Of a stretch of DNA of 46,945 bases, positions 32,872 to 40,276 are shown one piece after another. Source of the stretch: Acidimicrobiales bacterium (GTDB taxonomy: Bacteria; Actinomycetota; Acidimicrobiia; Spongiisociales; ZC4RG35); contig JAGFIR010000137.1 in assembly GCA_024103415.1 (NCBI GenBank), forward strand, positions 1 to 46,945, written 5' to 3'. Positions within the stretch are counted from its first letter, which is position 1, and the number at the start of each line of letters is the position of its first letter. The position numbers were made by a program, and so were the translations under genes. The notes beneath the pieces were generated by a model. It was not told the origin of the DNA. It worked only from the letters and a program-made list of their open reading frames with translations, and did not search any database.

Positions 32872-32877
32872 TACCCT
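32872..32877 (+). promoter_or_regulatory. -10 box TACCCT for pckA
   Basis: TACCCT at this position would start transcription near 32884, giving a leader that contains AGGGAGGA (32897-32904) a few bases before ATC (32908-32910). Confidence 0.4.
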
Positions 32878-32896
32878 GGCGAGCCTGAATCCGTCC

Positions 32897-32910
32897 AGGG
32901 AGGAAGCATC
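32897..32910 (+). promoter_or_regulatory. Shine-Dalgarno positioned for a candidate ATC start of pckA
   Basis: AGGGAGGA is followed after AGC by ATC (32908-32910), which is in frame with pckA and would add 11 residues (ITNANLPGARS before the GTG). The GTG at 32941 has only GAGG 3 nt away. Confidence 0.35.
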
Positions 32911-32940
32911 ACCAACGCCAATCTGCCAGGTGCGAGGTCG

Positions 32941-34443
32941 GTGACGGAGAATCCGGAGCAGGAGCTGCTCCGGGAGCTCGCGTTGCAGAACCCGAGGGTC
33001 ACGCTCACCGAGTTCGGGAACCTCAACTACCGGGCCGAGGTCACGTCCCGGCTCGGCCGGTCGACGTTCTTCGTCTCAGATGAGGAGATCCACCAGAACC
33101 GGATCTCGAGGGCCGAGGCCGACGAGTGGGCCGCCCGGCAGGACGCCTACATCGCCGATCGGGACATGCTCCTGGTGGAGGGATACATCGGGCCCGACCC
33201 GGACTTCCGGACGGGTTGCCGCCTCTACATCGAGCGGGACCAGCCGAACATCGCCGGGATGCAGACCCACCTCTATTTCCCCAAGGACGAAGCGTGGGAG
33301 CCCGAGTTCACGGTGATCTACACGCCGGGTCTCGCGGCTCCGGGCAAGCCCGACGGTCGGCTGATCATCATCGACCTGGAGAATTGGACGACGCGTGTCT
33401 TCGGCTCCGACTACTTCGGGGAGTCGAAGATGGGCGGTCTCCGCATGTGGAACCGCCTCGTTTACGACCGTGGCGGTCTCGCCCTCCACGCCGGGCTCAA
33501 GACGTTCCCCGCGGAGTCGACCCGGAGCGGCGAGGAGGAGTCGATGCTGATCATCGGTCTCTCCGGCACCGGCAAGACGACCACGACGTTCCGCCAGCAG
33601 TTGGGATCGCTCCCCGTCCAGGACGACTTCGTCGCCCTGATGCCCGGCGGGACGGTCCACACCACAGAGGCGGGTTGCTTCGCCAAGACGTTCGGCCTGG
33701 ACCCGGACGACGAGCCCACGATCTACGGGGGAACGACCCGCCCGGACGCCTGGCTCGAGAACGTGTCGGTGGACGAGAACGGCAAGGTCGACTTCTTCGA
33801 CACGTCGTACACGGCCAACGGGCGCTGCACCTTCCCGCTCGCCAACATCCGGCACCGGGACCCTCGTGCGGTGCCCCCGGCCCGCTATCTCCTCATCCTC
33901 AACCGGTCCGATCATGTGATCCCGGCGGTGTCCCGCCTCGATCGGGATCAGATCGCCGCCTACTTCATGCTGGGCGAGACCAAGGGGACCTCGGCCGGCG
34001 GTGCGGCCGAGGCGGGCAAGAGCCTGCGGGTCCCCGGCACCAACCCCTTCTTCTTCAACGACGACGCCATGCAGGGCAACCGGCTCCTCGAGCTCCTCGA
34101 GACCATCCCGGACCTGGAGGCATTCGTCCTCAACACAGGCCGCATCGGCGGGGAAGGGGAGGGTTCGAAGAAGGTGACCATCCCCGATTCGTCGGCGATC
34201 GTGCAGGGGATCGTGGAGGGGACGATCGAGTGGGAGACCGACCCCGACTTCGGATACCAGGTGGCCACCTCGGTCCCGGGCATCGACGACACGGAGTTGC
34301 TCCAGCCCCGTCGCTTCTACCAGCGGACGGGCCGGTCTGCCGAGTACGAGTCGATCGTGGAGCGTCTCAAGAAGGAGCGGGCCGAGTACCTCGCCGCCTA
34401 TCAGGCGCTGCACCCGGAGATCGGTGCCGGGCTCGCTCCCTGA
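32941..34443 (+). CDS. pckA: Phosphoenolpyruvate carboxykinase (ATP)
   Basis: From the GTG the product has 500 residues. The ATP-type signature is clear: LIIGLSGTGKTTTTF with the P-loop at 206-213, then DDFVALMPGG, ETEAGCFAKT-like sequence (TTEAGCFAKTFGL) and NTGRIGG with the nucleotide-contacting Arg region. It converts oxaloacetate and ATP to PEP, the entry to gluconeogenesis. Many actinobacteria use the unrelated GTP enzyme instead. The N-terminus may start earlier at an ATC codon (32908), which has the better ribosome site and adds a family-like ITNANLPGARS. Its stop abuts the convergent thiN stop with no spacer. Confidence 0.94.
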   Translation: MTENPEQELLRELALQNPRVTLTEFGNLNYRAEVTSRLGRSTFFVSDEEIHQNRISRAEADEWAARQDAYIADRDMLLVEGYIGPDPDFRTGCRLYIERDQPNIAGMQTHLYFPKDEAWEPEFTVIYTPGLAAPGKPDGRLIIIDLENWTTRVFGSDYFGESKMGGLRMWNRLVYDRGGLALHAGLKTFPAESTRSGEEESMLIIGLSGTGKTTTTFRQQLGSLPVQDDFVALMPGGTVHTTEAGCFAKTFGLDPDDEPTIYGGTTRPDAWLENVSVDENGKVDFFDTSYTANGRCTFPLANIRHRDPRAVPPARYLLILNRSDHVIPAVSRLDRDQIAAYFMLGETKGTSAGGAAEAGKSLRVPGTNPFFFNDDAMQGNRLLELLETIPDLEAFVLNTGRIGGEGEGSKKVTIPDSSAIVQGIVEGTIEWETDPDFGYQVATSVPGIDDTELLQPRRFYQRTGRSAEYESIVERLKKERAEYLAAYQALHPEIGAGLAP

Positions 34444-35067
34444 TCAGATCCCGGGAAACACCGCCAGCAGGGTCCCGCTCTCGACGGTGAGGTCCACCAC
34501 GGGGCTCTCCATGATGTTCGACACGCCGAGCGAGCTTCCGGGCAGCAGGATGCTGCCCCGGAGGTTCCAATGAAGGCCCCTGGTGGTCACACCCGTGGCC
34601 GGACCGCCCATGGCGAGCAGGGTGAGGGTGGCACCAACGTCCCCGTGGAGACGGCGTGGCCCACGGACCACATGGGCCCGGCCCCGGCCCGACAACCAGT
34701 CGATCTCGTCGACATCGGTCCATCGGGTCGAGCAGATCACCCCGGCCACTGCGAGCTCGTGATCGAGCCGGCCGCCCGACCCTCCGATCACCACGATCCG
34801 CTGCGGGTCCCTGCCGGCTGCAGCCTCCATGGCGAGCTCGAGATCGGTGGCGTCCTTCTCGGGTGGATGGCTCTGCACCTCGATGTCGTCGTCGGGTTTG
34901 GAGTCCCAGGAGTCCAGATCCCCGACCAGCAGGTCGACCCGCCAGCCCATGTCACGGGCCAGGGCATGCCCACCGTTGGCCGCGATCACGAGGTCCGCTT
35001 CGGGGATGTCGCCCGCAACCTGGCGGGGGAGGGGGTCGCCGGCTGCGAATACGAGGATCGTGTCCAT
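34444..35067 (-). CDS. thiN: Thiamine pyrophosphokinase
   Basis: The 207-residue protein has the family motifs VIAANGGHALAR, LLVGDLDSWDSKP (substrate-binding acidic loop), the PPEKDATDLELAMEAA segment and GGSGGRLDHELA. The C-terminal beta part ends with TRGLHWNL and the NIMESPVVDLTVESGTLLAVF segment. It pyrophosphorylates thiamine with ATP to the ThDP cofactor used by MenD and AceE in this window. No TPP riboswitch sequence is recognisable upstream; instead a 7-bp inverted repeat (35080-35107) sits 13 nt before the ATG. Confidence 0.92.
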   Translation of the reverse strand: MDTILVFAAGDPLPRQVAGDIPEADLVIAANGGHALARDMGWRVDLLVGDLDSWDSKPDDDIEVQSHPPEKDATDLELAMEAAAGRDPQRIVVIGGSGGRLDHELAVAGVICSTRWTDVDEIDWLSGRGRAHVVRGPRRLHGDVGATLTLLAMGGPATGVTTRGLHWNLRGSILLPGSSLGVSNIMESPVVDLTVESGTLLAVFPGI

Positions 35068-35248
35068 AATGACAAAATCGTCTTACGCGCACCGACGCGG
35101 GTAAGACCTAACCTTCAAGTTGAGGTTGAGGGCCGGAATGGCCTGGTGGAGACTGGTCAAATCGATCGTCATGGTAAGCGCACGGACCCCGCATGCTGCG
35201 GCGTGTCGTCGTCTGGAATACACGTGACCGCCCGCTAGGCTCTGATCG
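35068..35248. promoter_or_regulatory. Divergent control region thiN / nfuA-like gene
   Basis: This 181-nt spacer holds two symmetric sites: GTCTTAC (35080-35086) with GTAAGAC (35101-35107), and AACCTTCAA-G-TTGAGGTT (35110-35127, one base unpaired). A -10 box TAGGCT for the plus-strand gene stands at 35236-35241. The two symmetric sites close together suggest binding by a dimeric regulator. Confidence 0.4.
35236..35241 (+). promoter_or_regulatory. -10 box TAGGCT for NifU-domain gene
   Basis: TAGGCT ends 7 nt before the ATG at 35249, the standard spacing of a leaderless actinobacterial promoter. Confidence 0.55.
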
Positions 35249-35875
35249 ATGGCTCAGATGCAGGTACTCACGATCACTCCGGATGCGCTGGACATGATCA
35301 TCAAGCTCCGCGACCAGGAGCCGGGCGAGGAAGAGTTCGCCCTCTCCATCGAGGTCGCCGGGGTGCGGGGTCTCCAGTACGCCTACGACCTCGCTTTCGT
35401 CCCGCTGTCGGATCAGGGTGAGGACTGGCTCCTGGAGCGTCACGGCGATCTGTCGGTGATCTTCCCGGCCCGTGACGTCGAGAAGCTCGATGGCGCCACC
35501 CTGGAGCTCACCGACTCCGGGCTCGCCATGAACAACCCGAACACACCGTCGTCCCCGTTCCAGGGCGCGGTCGACGTTCCCGGGACCCTCGACGGCCCTC
35601 TCGCCGAGCGGGTGGCGTCGTTCCTCCAGAACTCGATCAACCCTGCGATCGCCGCCCACGGCGGTGCCACGGAGTTGGTTTCGATCGATGGAACCACCGC
35701 CTATCTCCGATTGATGGGCGGTTGCCAGGGTTGCGGCCTCGCCGCGGTGACCTTGCGCCAGGGCATCGAGCAGGCCCTGCTCGATGCGTTCCAGGACGAG
35801 ATCACGGGTGTCGTCGACGTCACCGACCACGCCTCGGGCACCAACCCCTACTACGACGCGGCCCACGCCCACTGA
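35249..35875 (+). CDS. NfuA-like Fe-S carrier (degenerate A-type domain plus NifU C-terminal domain)
   Basis: The 208-residue protein has two domains. Residues 1-95 look like an A-type (IscA) fold (ITPDALDMIIKLRD, YAYDLAFVP, LDGATLELTDSGLAMNNPNT) but contain no cysteine, so this half cannot hold a cluster. Residues ~110-200 are the NifU C-terminal domain with SINPAIAAHGGATELVSIDG and GGCQGCGLAAVTLRQGIE, where the CxxC binds a 4Fe-4S cluster shared by a dimer. This matches NfuA, which delivers clusters to target enzymes such as lipoyl synthase. Promoter spacing suggests a leaderless mRNA. Confidence 0.9.
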   Translation: MAQMQVLTITPDALDMIIKLRDQEPGEEEFALSIEVAGVRGLQYAYDLAFVPLSDQGEDWLLERHGDLSVIFPARDVEKLDGATLELTDSGLAMNNPNTPSSPFQGAVDVPGTLDGPLAERVASFLQNSINPAIAAHGGATELVSIDGTTAYLRLMGGCQGCGLAAVTLRQGIEQALLDAFQDEITGVVDVTDHASGTNPYYDAAHAH

Positions 35876-35924
35876 CCCGGCCGATTCTCTGGGCGGACGG
35901 GCTCCGCATCGTCATGAGGTTCTC

Positions 35925-36497
35925 TTGAAGCTGAGCAGACAGGACCTCGAGGCGTTCCGGGGCCGCACCGTCCCCGACCTGGCCGGTCCGGGCACGCTTC
36001 TCCTCTTCGTCGGGATCAACCCCGGTCTGATGACGGCGGCCCGTCAGACCCACTTCTGTCATCCCTCCAATCGCTTCTACCCGGCCCTGCGACGCGCCGG
36101 GCTGATCGATTGGGACCTGGACGCCTCGACCGGCCTCACCGACGAGCAGCGATCGGACCTGATCTCAGCCGGCATCGGGATCACCAACCTGGTGCCTCAC
36201 GCCACCGCCCGGGCTTCGGAAGTCGCCAATCACGAACTGACGGAGGGAGCGGGCCGGCTCACGGAGACGGTGGTCCGACTGGCCCCGAAGGTGGTGGCGA
36301 TCCTGGGCGTGACCGCCTATCGAACTGCCTTCGGCCGCCCGGAGGCGGTCATCGGACGTCAGCCGACCGACCTGGCCGGCGCCGAGCTGTGGGTGGTCCC
36401 CAACCCGAGCGGTCTAAACGCCCACGTCACCCTGGACGACATGGCGGGCTGGATGAACACCCTGGCGGCCGCCGCCGGGATCGGGACGCCTAGCTGA
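35925..36497 (+). CDS. mug: Mismatch-specific uracil/thymine-DNA glycosylase (Mug type)
   Basis: The TTG at 35925 has GAGG 5 nt upstream; an ATG slightly earlier ends at once. The 190-residue product carries the family's motif 1 GINPGLMTAARQTHF, with Asn as the catalytic-water position in GINPG, the HPSNRFYPALRRAG segment, TNLVPHATARASE, and motif 2 NPSGLN near the C-terminus. It removes uracil or thymine mispaired with guanine. It follows the NfuA-like gene by 49 nt. Its 3' end overlaps the convergent PPOX gene by 8 nt. Confidence 0.92.
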   Translation: MKLSRQDLEAFRGRTVPDLAGPGTLLLFVGINPGLMTAARQTHFCHPSNRFYPALRRAGLIDWDLDASTGLTDEQRSDLISAGIGITNLVPHATARASEVANHELTEGAGRLTETVVRLAPKVVAILGVTAYRTAFGRPEAVIGRQPTDLAGAELWVVPNPSGLNAHVTLDDMAGWMNTLAAAAGIGTPS

Positions 36498-37143
36498 GCC
36501 AGCCGTCGAGATAACCGGGGACTTCGGTCCCCGGGGGGAGTCCCGGATCGGGCTCCGGCTCGCCGGCGACCAATCGCAGGGGGACGACTCCGGCCCAAAC
36601 GCCGAGAGCGAGGTCCTCCGGTTCGTCGCCGACACCCCAGTTGCGGATCTTGGCCGACGCCTCGTCGATGTCGACGGCCACGATCGCGGTCTGGAGGTCC
36701 TCGGTGCGGTTGGGCTGTCGCGCGTCTTCCCAACGCCCCGGGAGGATGTGGTCGCTGATCGCCCGGAGGGCCCGGTCACGCTCTTCGGGGTCGGTGACCT
36801 GTCGGGTACGCCCGAACACGACGGCCGAGCGGTAGTTCATCGAGCTGTTGAACAGCGATCGCGCCAGGACCAACCCGTCGACGATCGTGGCGGTGACACA
36901 CACCTCGGCTCCCGTTCGCATCGTCCGCAGGTTCCCCGACGCCACCGAGCCATGCAGGTAGATGGTGTCGTCGATGCGACCGAACAGCGTGGGGACCACG
37001 AGCGGCCCGTCCTCCCGGGAAATGCCCACGTGGCAGATCAGGGCGGCGTCGAGGATGGCGTGGATGGTCTCCCGGTCGTAGTGGGCCCGTTCGGGGAGAC
37101 GGCGCACCCGGGCGCGGGGCGAGACCCCATCCGGCCTGCTCAC
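36490..37143 (-). CDS. Pyridoxamine-5'-phosphate-oxidase-like flavin-binding protein (NimA-like group)
   Basis: The 217-residue protein starts at a GTG overlapping the thioesterase stop (GTGA). It has the split-barrel sequence VGISREDGPLVVPTLFGRIDDTIYLHGSVASGN in part, then MRTGAEVCVTATIVDGLVLARS and NYRSAVVFGRTRQV, which match PPOX-like proteins related to nitroimidazole-resistance proteins. Members bind FMN, haem or F420; the His in YLHGS is typical of this subgroup. It probably reduces small molecules in the cytosol. Substrate and cofactor cannot be read. Confidence 0.85.
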   Translation of the reverse strand: MSRPDGVSPRARVRRLPERAHYDRETIHAILDAALICHVGISREDGPLVVPTLFGRIDDTIYLHGSVASGNLRTMRTGAEVCVTATIVDGLVLARSLFNSSMNYRSAVVFGRTRQVTDPEERDRALRAISDHILPGRWEDARQPNRTEDLQTAIVAVDIDEASAKIRNWGVGDEPEDLALGVWAGVVPLRLVAGEPEPDPGLPPGTEVPGYLDGWLS

Positions 37144-37937
37144 GTCCGCTCCACGAAGAGCGTCTGGCTCGACTGGCCGATCTTGTGATCTCGGTCCCAG
37201 AGCCAGGCATGGGTCAGGCCCCGACCGCGGTGGTGATACAGCGAGTCGGCGGAGATCGCCACCCACTCGCCTTCGGGGGGCCGGGTGATCGCCACCGTCA
37301 GGTCGCTGTTCATGTACACCCAGTCGTCGTCCAACTTGTGGGAGATCCCGTTGGCGAAGTCACCCGTGAGCGCGGCCCTCTGGGCCGGTGTCACCGGGCG
37401 TCCCGCCACGACCGGCACGGCCAGTCGGGTCCAGATGGTCGCCGGGCCCTTTTCGTCGAGACCACCCTGGACCGCCCGGAACTCCAGCGCGTGACTGTGG
37501 AACATCACCCTGCCGTCACCGCGGGAGAAGCCGACCGCCGGGCATTCCTCGGGCGGGGGGAAGGCGGTGGGGTCGGGAAGGGCGTCCTCCGGGACGACGC
37601 GGTCGGCCACCCGGAGTCGCTGCACGAGACCGAGCGTGAGCACGGTGCCCCCGGTGTCGATGAGCTTGGCTTCGACGGTCTGGATCCTCTTGCCCTCGCG
37701 CACGATCCGGGTCTCGATCCGGAGGGTCGTCAGCGGCACCACCCGGAAGAGCTCGAGTGTCACCCGGGCGATTTCCATTGGTGTCAACGTCGGCACGGTC
37801 GCCTCGACGTGACCGGTGATGAGAGCGGCCACCGCCCCGCCGTGCTGACCCTGCTCGTACCAACCGGCGTTGGCGAGCTCGGTCGACTCGTACGTGTTCG
37901 GGTCGTCAGTGGGCAGGTAGACGCCGGGAGCGGTCAT
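37140..37937 (-). CDS. Acyl-CoA thioesterase family protein (double hotdog)
   Basis: The 265-residue protein shows two hotdog halves: the first with GWYEQGQHGGAVAALITGHVE and LFRVVPLTTLRIETRIVREG, the second with GDFANGISHKLDDDWVYMNSDLTVAITR and the end segment ADSLYHHRGRGLTHAWLWDRD. The second-half DFANG and NSDLT features resemble TesB-like actinobacterial thioesterases. It hydrolyses acyl-CoA esters in the cytosol, chain length unknown. A TACCGT -10 box stands 6 nt before the ATG. It is coupled to the PPOX gene downstream and divergent from the membrane protein gene. Confidence 0.85.
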   Translation of the reverse strand: MTAPGVYLPTDDPNTYESTELANAGWYEQGQHGGAVAALITGHVEATVPTLTPMEIARVTLELFRVVPLTTLRIETRIVREGKRIQTVEAKLIDTGGTVLTLGLVQRLRVADRVVPEDALPDPTAFPPPEECPAVGFSRGDGRVMFHSHALEFRAVQGGLDEKGPATIWTRLAVPVVAGRPVTPAQRAALTGDFANGISHKLDDDWVYMNSDLTVAITRPPEGEWVAISADSLYHHRGRGLTHAWLWDRDHKIGQSSQTLFVERT

Positions 37938-37943
37938 GTGCTG

Positions 37944-37949
37944 ACGGTA
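37944..37949 (-). promoter_or_regulatory. -10 box TACCGT for thioesterase
   Basis: Minus-strand TACCGT ends 6 nt before the ATG at 37937 with no ribosome site in the spacer, consistent with a leaderless transcript. Confidence 0.5.
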
Positions 37950-37980
37950 GTGCCGGTCGTGACGCGCACCCGCCGGTGTT

Positions 37981-37986
37981 TAGCAT
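37981..37986 (+). promoter_or_regulatory. -10 box TAGCAT for membrane protein operon
   Basis: TAGCAT ends 8 nt before the GTG at 37995; it would transcribe the membrane protein and the coupled mogA/moaB gene. Confidence 0.45.
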
Positions 37987-37994
37987 TGCCTGCC

Positions 37995-38837
37995 GTGACC
38001 GGTGAAGTCTCCACAACAGCAGAGGCGGCGCCCCGGACGGCGAGCCGTATCGGGCCCAGCCTGATCGTTGCTTCGGTGTTGGGGTCGACCCTCGGGATCG
38101 TCATCGCCCAGTTCGTCGACAACCTGGGTATCGGCCTGCTCGCAGAGATCCTCGGAGGTGACGCCACCATGTTCAACAACCGGGTGGTGTTCGAGGGAGC
38201 GCGGGACATCGCATGGGCGGGCGGCTTCGCCCTCTGTCTCATCCTCGGGGTGCTCTGCCTGTTCGCCTATCCGACCCAGCGCGGGTACGGCGTGTCCCGT
38301 CTCACCTTCTTGTGGACGATCGTCCATCTGCTGCGCCAGGCGCTGACCCAGGCGATGTTCCTTCCATTCGATGCCGATGCCCCTCTGGCGAAGGCATATG
38401 CCTCCCTCGACACACCCGCGGGTCTCGACATGGTCGTGGCGGCCGGTGGCGCCGTCGGTCTGCTCCTCGTGGCCCTCTCGTCGGCGGCCGCGTTCCTGGC
38501 GTTCACGCCCCATCGCCGCCTGGTCGACACGGCCCGCCGGCGTCTCAGCCTGGCGTTTTGGATCTGCCTCATCCCTGTGGCCGTCTCGGTCTTCCTCGCC
38601 ATCCCCTTCTTCCTCCCCGATGCCGACTCGAACGTGGTCCCGTCACTGCCTCTGGCCGCGCTGATGTTCTTCATCACCCTCGCCGCCGCTCCCGGGACCA
38701 GCACGGTGACCGGGCCGGAGGATGAGGTGGAGACCCCGTGGCCGTACGGCCTGGGGGTCTTCCTTGTCGTCATCCTGATCGTCCACCTGTTCGTGCTGCG
38801 TGGCGGGGTGTCCGTCGATCCCCGCATGTGGGGATGA
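37995..38837 (+). CDS. Polytopic membrane protein of unknown function
   Basis: The GTG at 37995 gives 280 residues with about seven hydrophobic segments (SLIVASVLGSTLGIVIAQFV, IAWAGGFALCLILGVLCLFA, near 155 VVAAGGAVGLLLVALSSAAAFLA, then ICLIPVAVSVFLAIPFF, LAALMFFITLAAA and VFLVVILIVHLFVL). A loop with FVDNLGIGLLAEILGG and an extracytoplasmic acidic stretch lie between the first helices. I recognise no transporter or enzyme motif. Its stop overlaps the mogA/moaB start (ATGA), so it is translated together with a molybdenum cofactor gene; whether the link is functional is unknown. Confidence 0.75.
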   Translation: MTGEVSTTAEAAPRTASRIGPSLIVASVLGSTLGIVIAQFVDNLGIGLLAEILGGDATMFNNRVVFEGARDIAWAGGFALCLILGVLCLFAYPTQRGYGVSRLTFLWTIVHLLRQALTQAMFLPFDADAPLAKAYASLDTPAGLDMVVAAGGAVGLLLVALSSAAAFLAFTPHRRLVDTARRRLSLAFWICLIPVAVSVFLAIPFFLPDADSNVVPSLPLAALMFFITLAAAPGTSTVTGPEDEVETPWPYGLGVFLVVILIVHLFVLRGGVSVDPRMWG

Positions 38838-39331
38838 CCCGGGCAACGGTCATCACCGTCTCCGACGGCGTCTCCGCCGGAGTTCGCGAGGATCTGTCGG
38901 GCGATGCCCTCGAGGGGATGCTCACCGATGCAGGCTTCATCGTGGGGCGCCTCGTCGTCCCCGACGAGCAGGACCGGATAGCCGACGCCATCCGCTCGGC
39001 GGCCGGCTCGTCGGCGCTGGTCCTCACCACCGGTGGCACCGGGTTCGGTCCCCGGGACGTCACACCCGAGGCAACCGCGTCGGTGATCGAACGGGAGGCA
39101 GGCGGTCTCGTCCATCTCATGCTGGCGCGAGGTCTGGAATCGACCCCCATGGCCGCGCTGTCCCGGGCCAGAGCGGGCTCCGTGGGGTCGGCGCTCGTCG
39201 TCAATCTCCCCGGATCACCCCGAGGCGCCACCGAGAGCCTCGCCGCCATCATGGACCTGATGCCCCATGTGCTCGACCTGCTCGCCGGTCACACCGAGCA
39301 CCATTCGGGGGAACCCCGGTCCGGGGGCTAG
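38834..39331 (+). CDS. Molybdopterin biosynthesis protein MogA/MoaB type
   Basis: The 165-residue protein starts at an ATG overlapping the previous stop. It has the molybdopterin-binding fold: VITVSDGVSAGVREDLSGDAL, then LVVPDEQDRI and the key loop LVLTTGGTGFGPRDVTPEAT, the family signature, and SRARAGSVGSALVVNLPGSPRGATESL. MogA adenylates molybdopterin before metal insertion; MoaB in some bacteria does the same. No molybdenum enzyme is in the window, but a CoxG-like gene follows. Confidence 0.92.
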   Translation: MTRATVITVSDGVSAGVREDLSGDALEGMLTDAGFIVGRLVVPDEQDRIADAIRSAAGSSALVLTTGGTGFGPRDVTPEATASVIEREAGGLVHLMLARGLESTPMAALSRARAGSVGSALVVNLPGSPRGATESLAAIMDLMPHVLDLLAGHTEHHSGEPRSGG

Positions 39332-39334
39332 GCT
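39329..39334 (+). promoter_or_regulatory. Possible -10 box TAGGCT for CoxG-like gene
   Basis: TAGGCT ends 11 nt before the ATG at 39346, overlapping the mogA/moaB stop. Spacing is slightly long. Confidence 0.35.
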
Positions 39335-39345
39335 CGCCGGGCATC

Positions 39346-39897
39346 ATGAAGATCAGCCAGGAGTTCGTCGTTGCCCGCGACCCGGACACGGTCTGGGCCT
39401 ACTTCCAGGACATCCCCTCGGTGGCCCGCTGCCTCCCCGGCGCCGAGTTGACCGGCCAGAACGACGACGGGTCGTTCGAGGGCAAGCTCTCCGCCAAGCT
39501 CGGGCCGATGACCGCCGCCTTCGAGGGCACCGCCACCGTCACCCCCGACCCGGGCACCAGGTCGGCTCGCATCGAGGGGAAGGGCGTCGACCGAAAGGGC
39601 GGGTCCCGCGGGCAGGTCGTCGTGGATTACCGGCTCGAAGCCGACGGAGCCGGCACCAAGGTGACGGTTGACGCCGATGTCACCCTCTCCGGCCCCGCAG
39701 CTCAGTTCGGTCGCACCGGGCTCATCAACGAGATGTCACGCCGCCTCATCGCCGACTTCGTGGAGTGTCTCGAGGCTTCTCTGGCTGCCGCGACACCCGA
39801 GGAAGCGGCCGCGGTCCGGGCACCCGAGGTGCGTGGATTCGGGCTGTTCTTTTCGGCCCTCTGGGCCTGGATAAAGAAGCTCTTCAGGAAGGCCTAG
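39346..39897 (+). CDS. SRPBCC-family protein, CoxG-like, with C-terminal amphipathic anchor
   Basis: The 183-residue protein has a START-like fold: MKISQEFVVARDPDTVWAYF at the start, then IPSVARCLPGAELTG, the hallmark of CO dehydrogenase subunit G-like proteins, and the GRTGLINEMSRRLIADFVECLEASL helix. The end (GLFFSALWAWIKKLFRKA) is an amphipathic, positively charged helix that may touch the membrane, as CoxG does when anchoring CO dehydrogenase. The upstream mogA/moaB gene makes a link to molybdenum hydroxylases plausible, but none is in the window. A general lipid-binding role is the alternative. Confidence 0.88.
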   Translation: MKISQEFVVARDPDTVWAYFQDIPSVARCLPGAELTGQNDDGSFEGKLSAKLGPMTAAFEGTATVTPDPGTRSARIEGKGVDRKGGSRGQVVVDYRLEADGAGTKVTVDADVTLSGPAAQFGRTGLINEMSRRLIADFVECLEASLAAATPEEAAAVRAPEVRGFGLFFSALWAWIKKLFRKA

Positions 39898-39901
39898 CCC
39901 C

Positions 39902-40276
39902 ATGCGGTCCCGATCCCTCGCGCTCGTCGCCGTGCTCATCCTGGTGGCGTGCGGCGGCGGCGAGGATGAGCCGAGAGCCATCTCCGGTGAGGCCGTCACC
40001 GTGAAGATGCTGGACACCAGCTTCGAGTTCGACCAGATCACGATCCCCGTCGGCGGCTCGGTCACCTTTGTCGGCACCTCGAACGCCATCCCGCACAACG
40101 CCGTCGCCGCAGACGGCTCGTGGTCCACCGAGACGGTCTTCGGGAGCCTGGAGCAGTACGACGGGGACGAGGCGACGCTCACCTTCGACGAGCCGGGGGA
40201 GTACGTCTTCTACTGCACCTTCCACGGCAACCCCCGGGGTGGGGGCATGGCCGGAACCCTCATCGTCGAGGGTTAG
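39902..40276 (+). CDS. Cupredoxin (plastocyanin-like) lipoprotein
   Basis: This 124-residue protein begins four bases after the CoxG-like stop. The signal peptide ends with LVAC (lipobox Cys17). The single cupredoxin domain shows type 1 copper ligands His65 (IPHNA), Cys105 and His108 (YCTFHGNP) and Met116 (GGGMAG). It likely carries electrons at the outer membrane face; with the cytochrome c lipoprotein elsewhere it suggests a periplasm-side transfer chain. Its TAG overlaps the JAMM stop on the other strand (TTAG). Confidence 0.93.
   Translation: MRSRSLALVAVLILVACGGGEDEPRAISGEAVTVKMLDTSFEFDQITIPVGGSVTFVGTSNAIPHNAVAADGSWSTETVFGSLEQYDGDEATLTFDEPGEYVFYCTFHGNPRGGGMAGTLIVEG

Noticed and set aside
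35068-35110. TPP riboswitch before thiN
   Set aside because: The CTGAGA and related conserved blocks are absent and the leader is too short.
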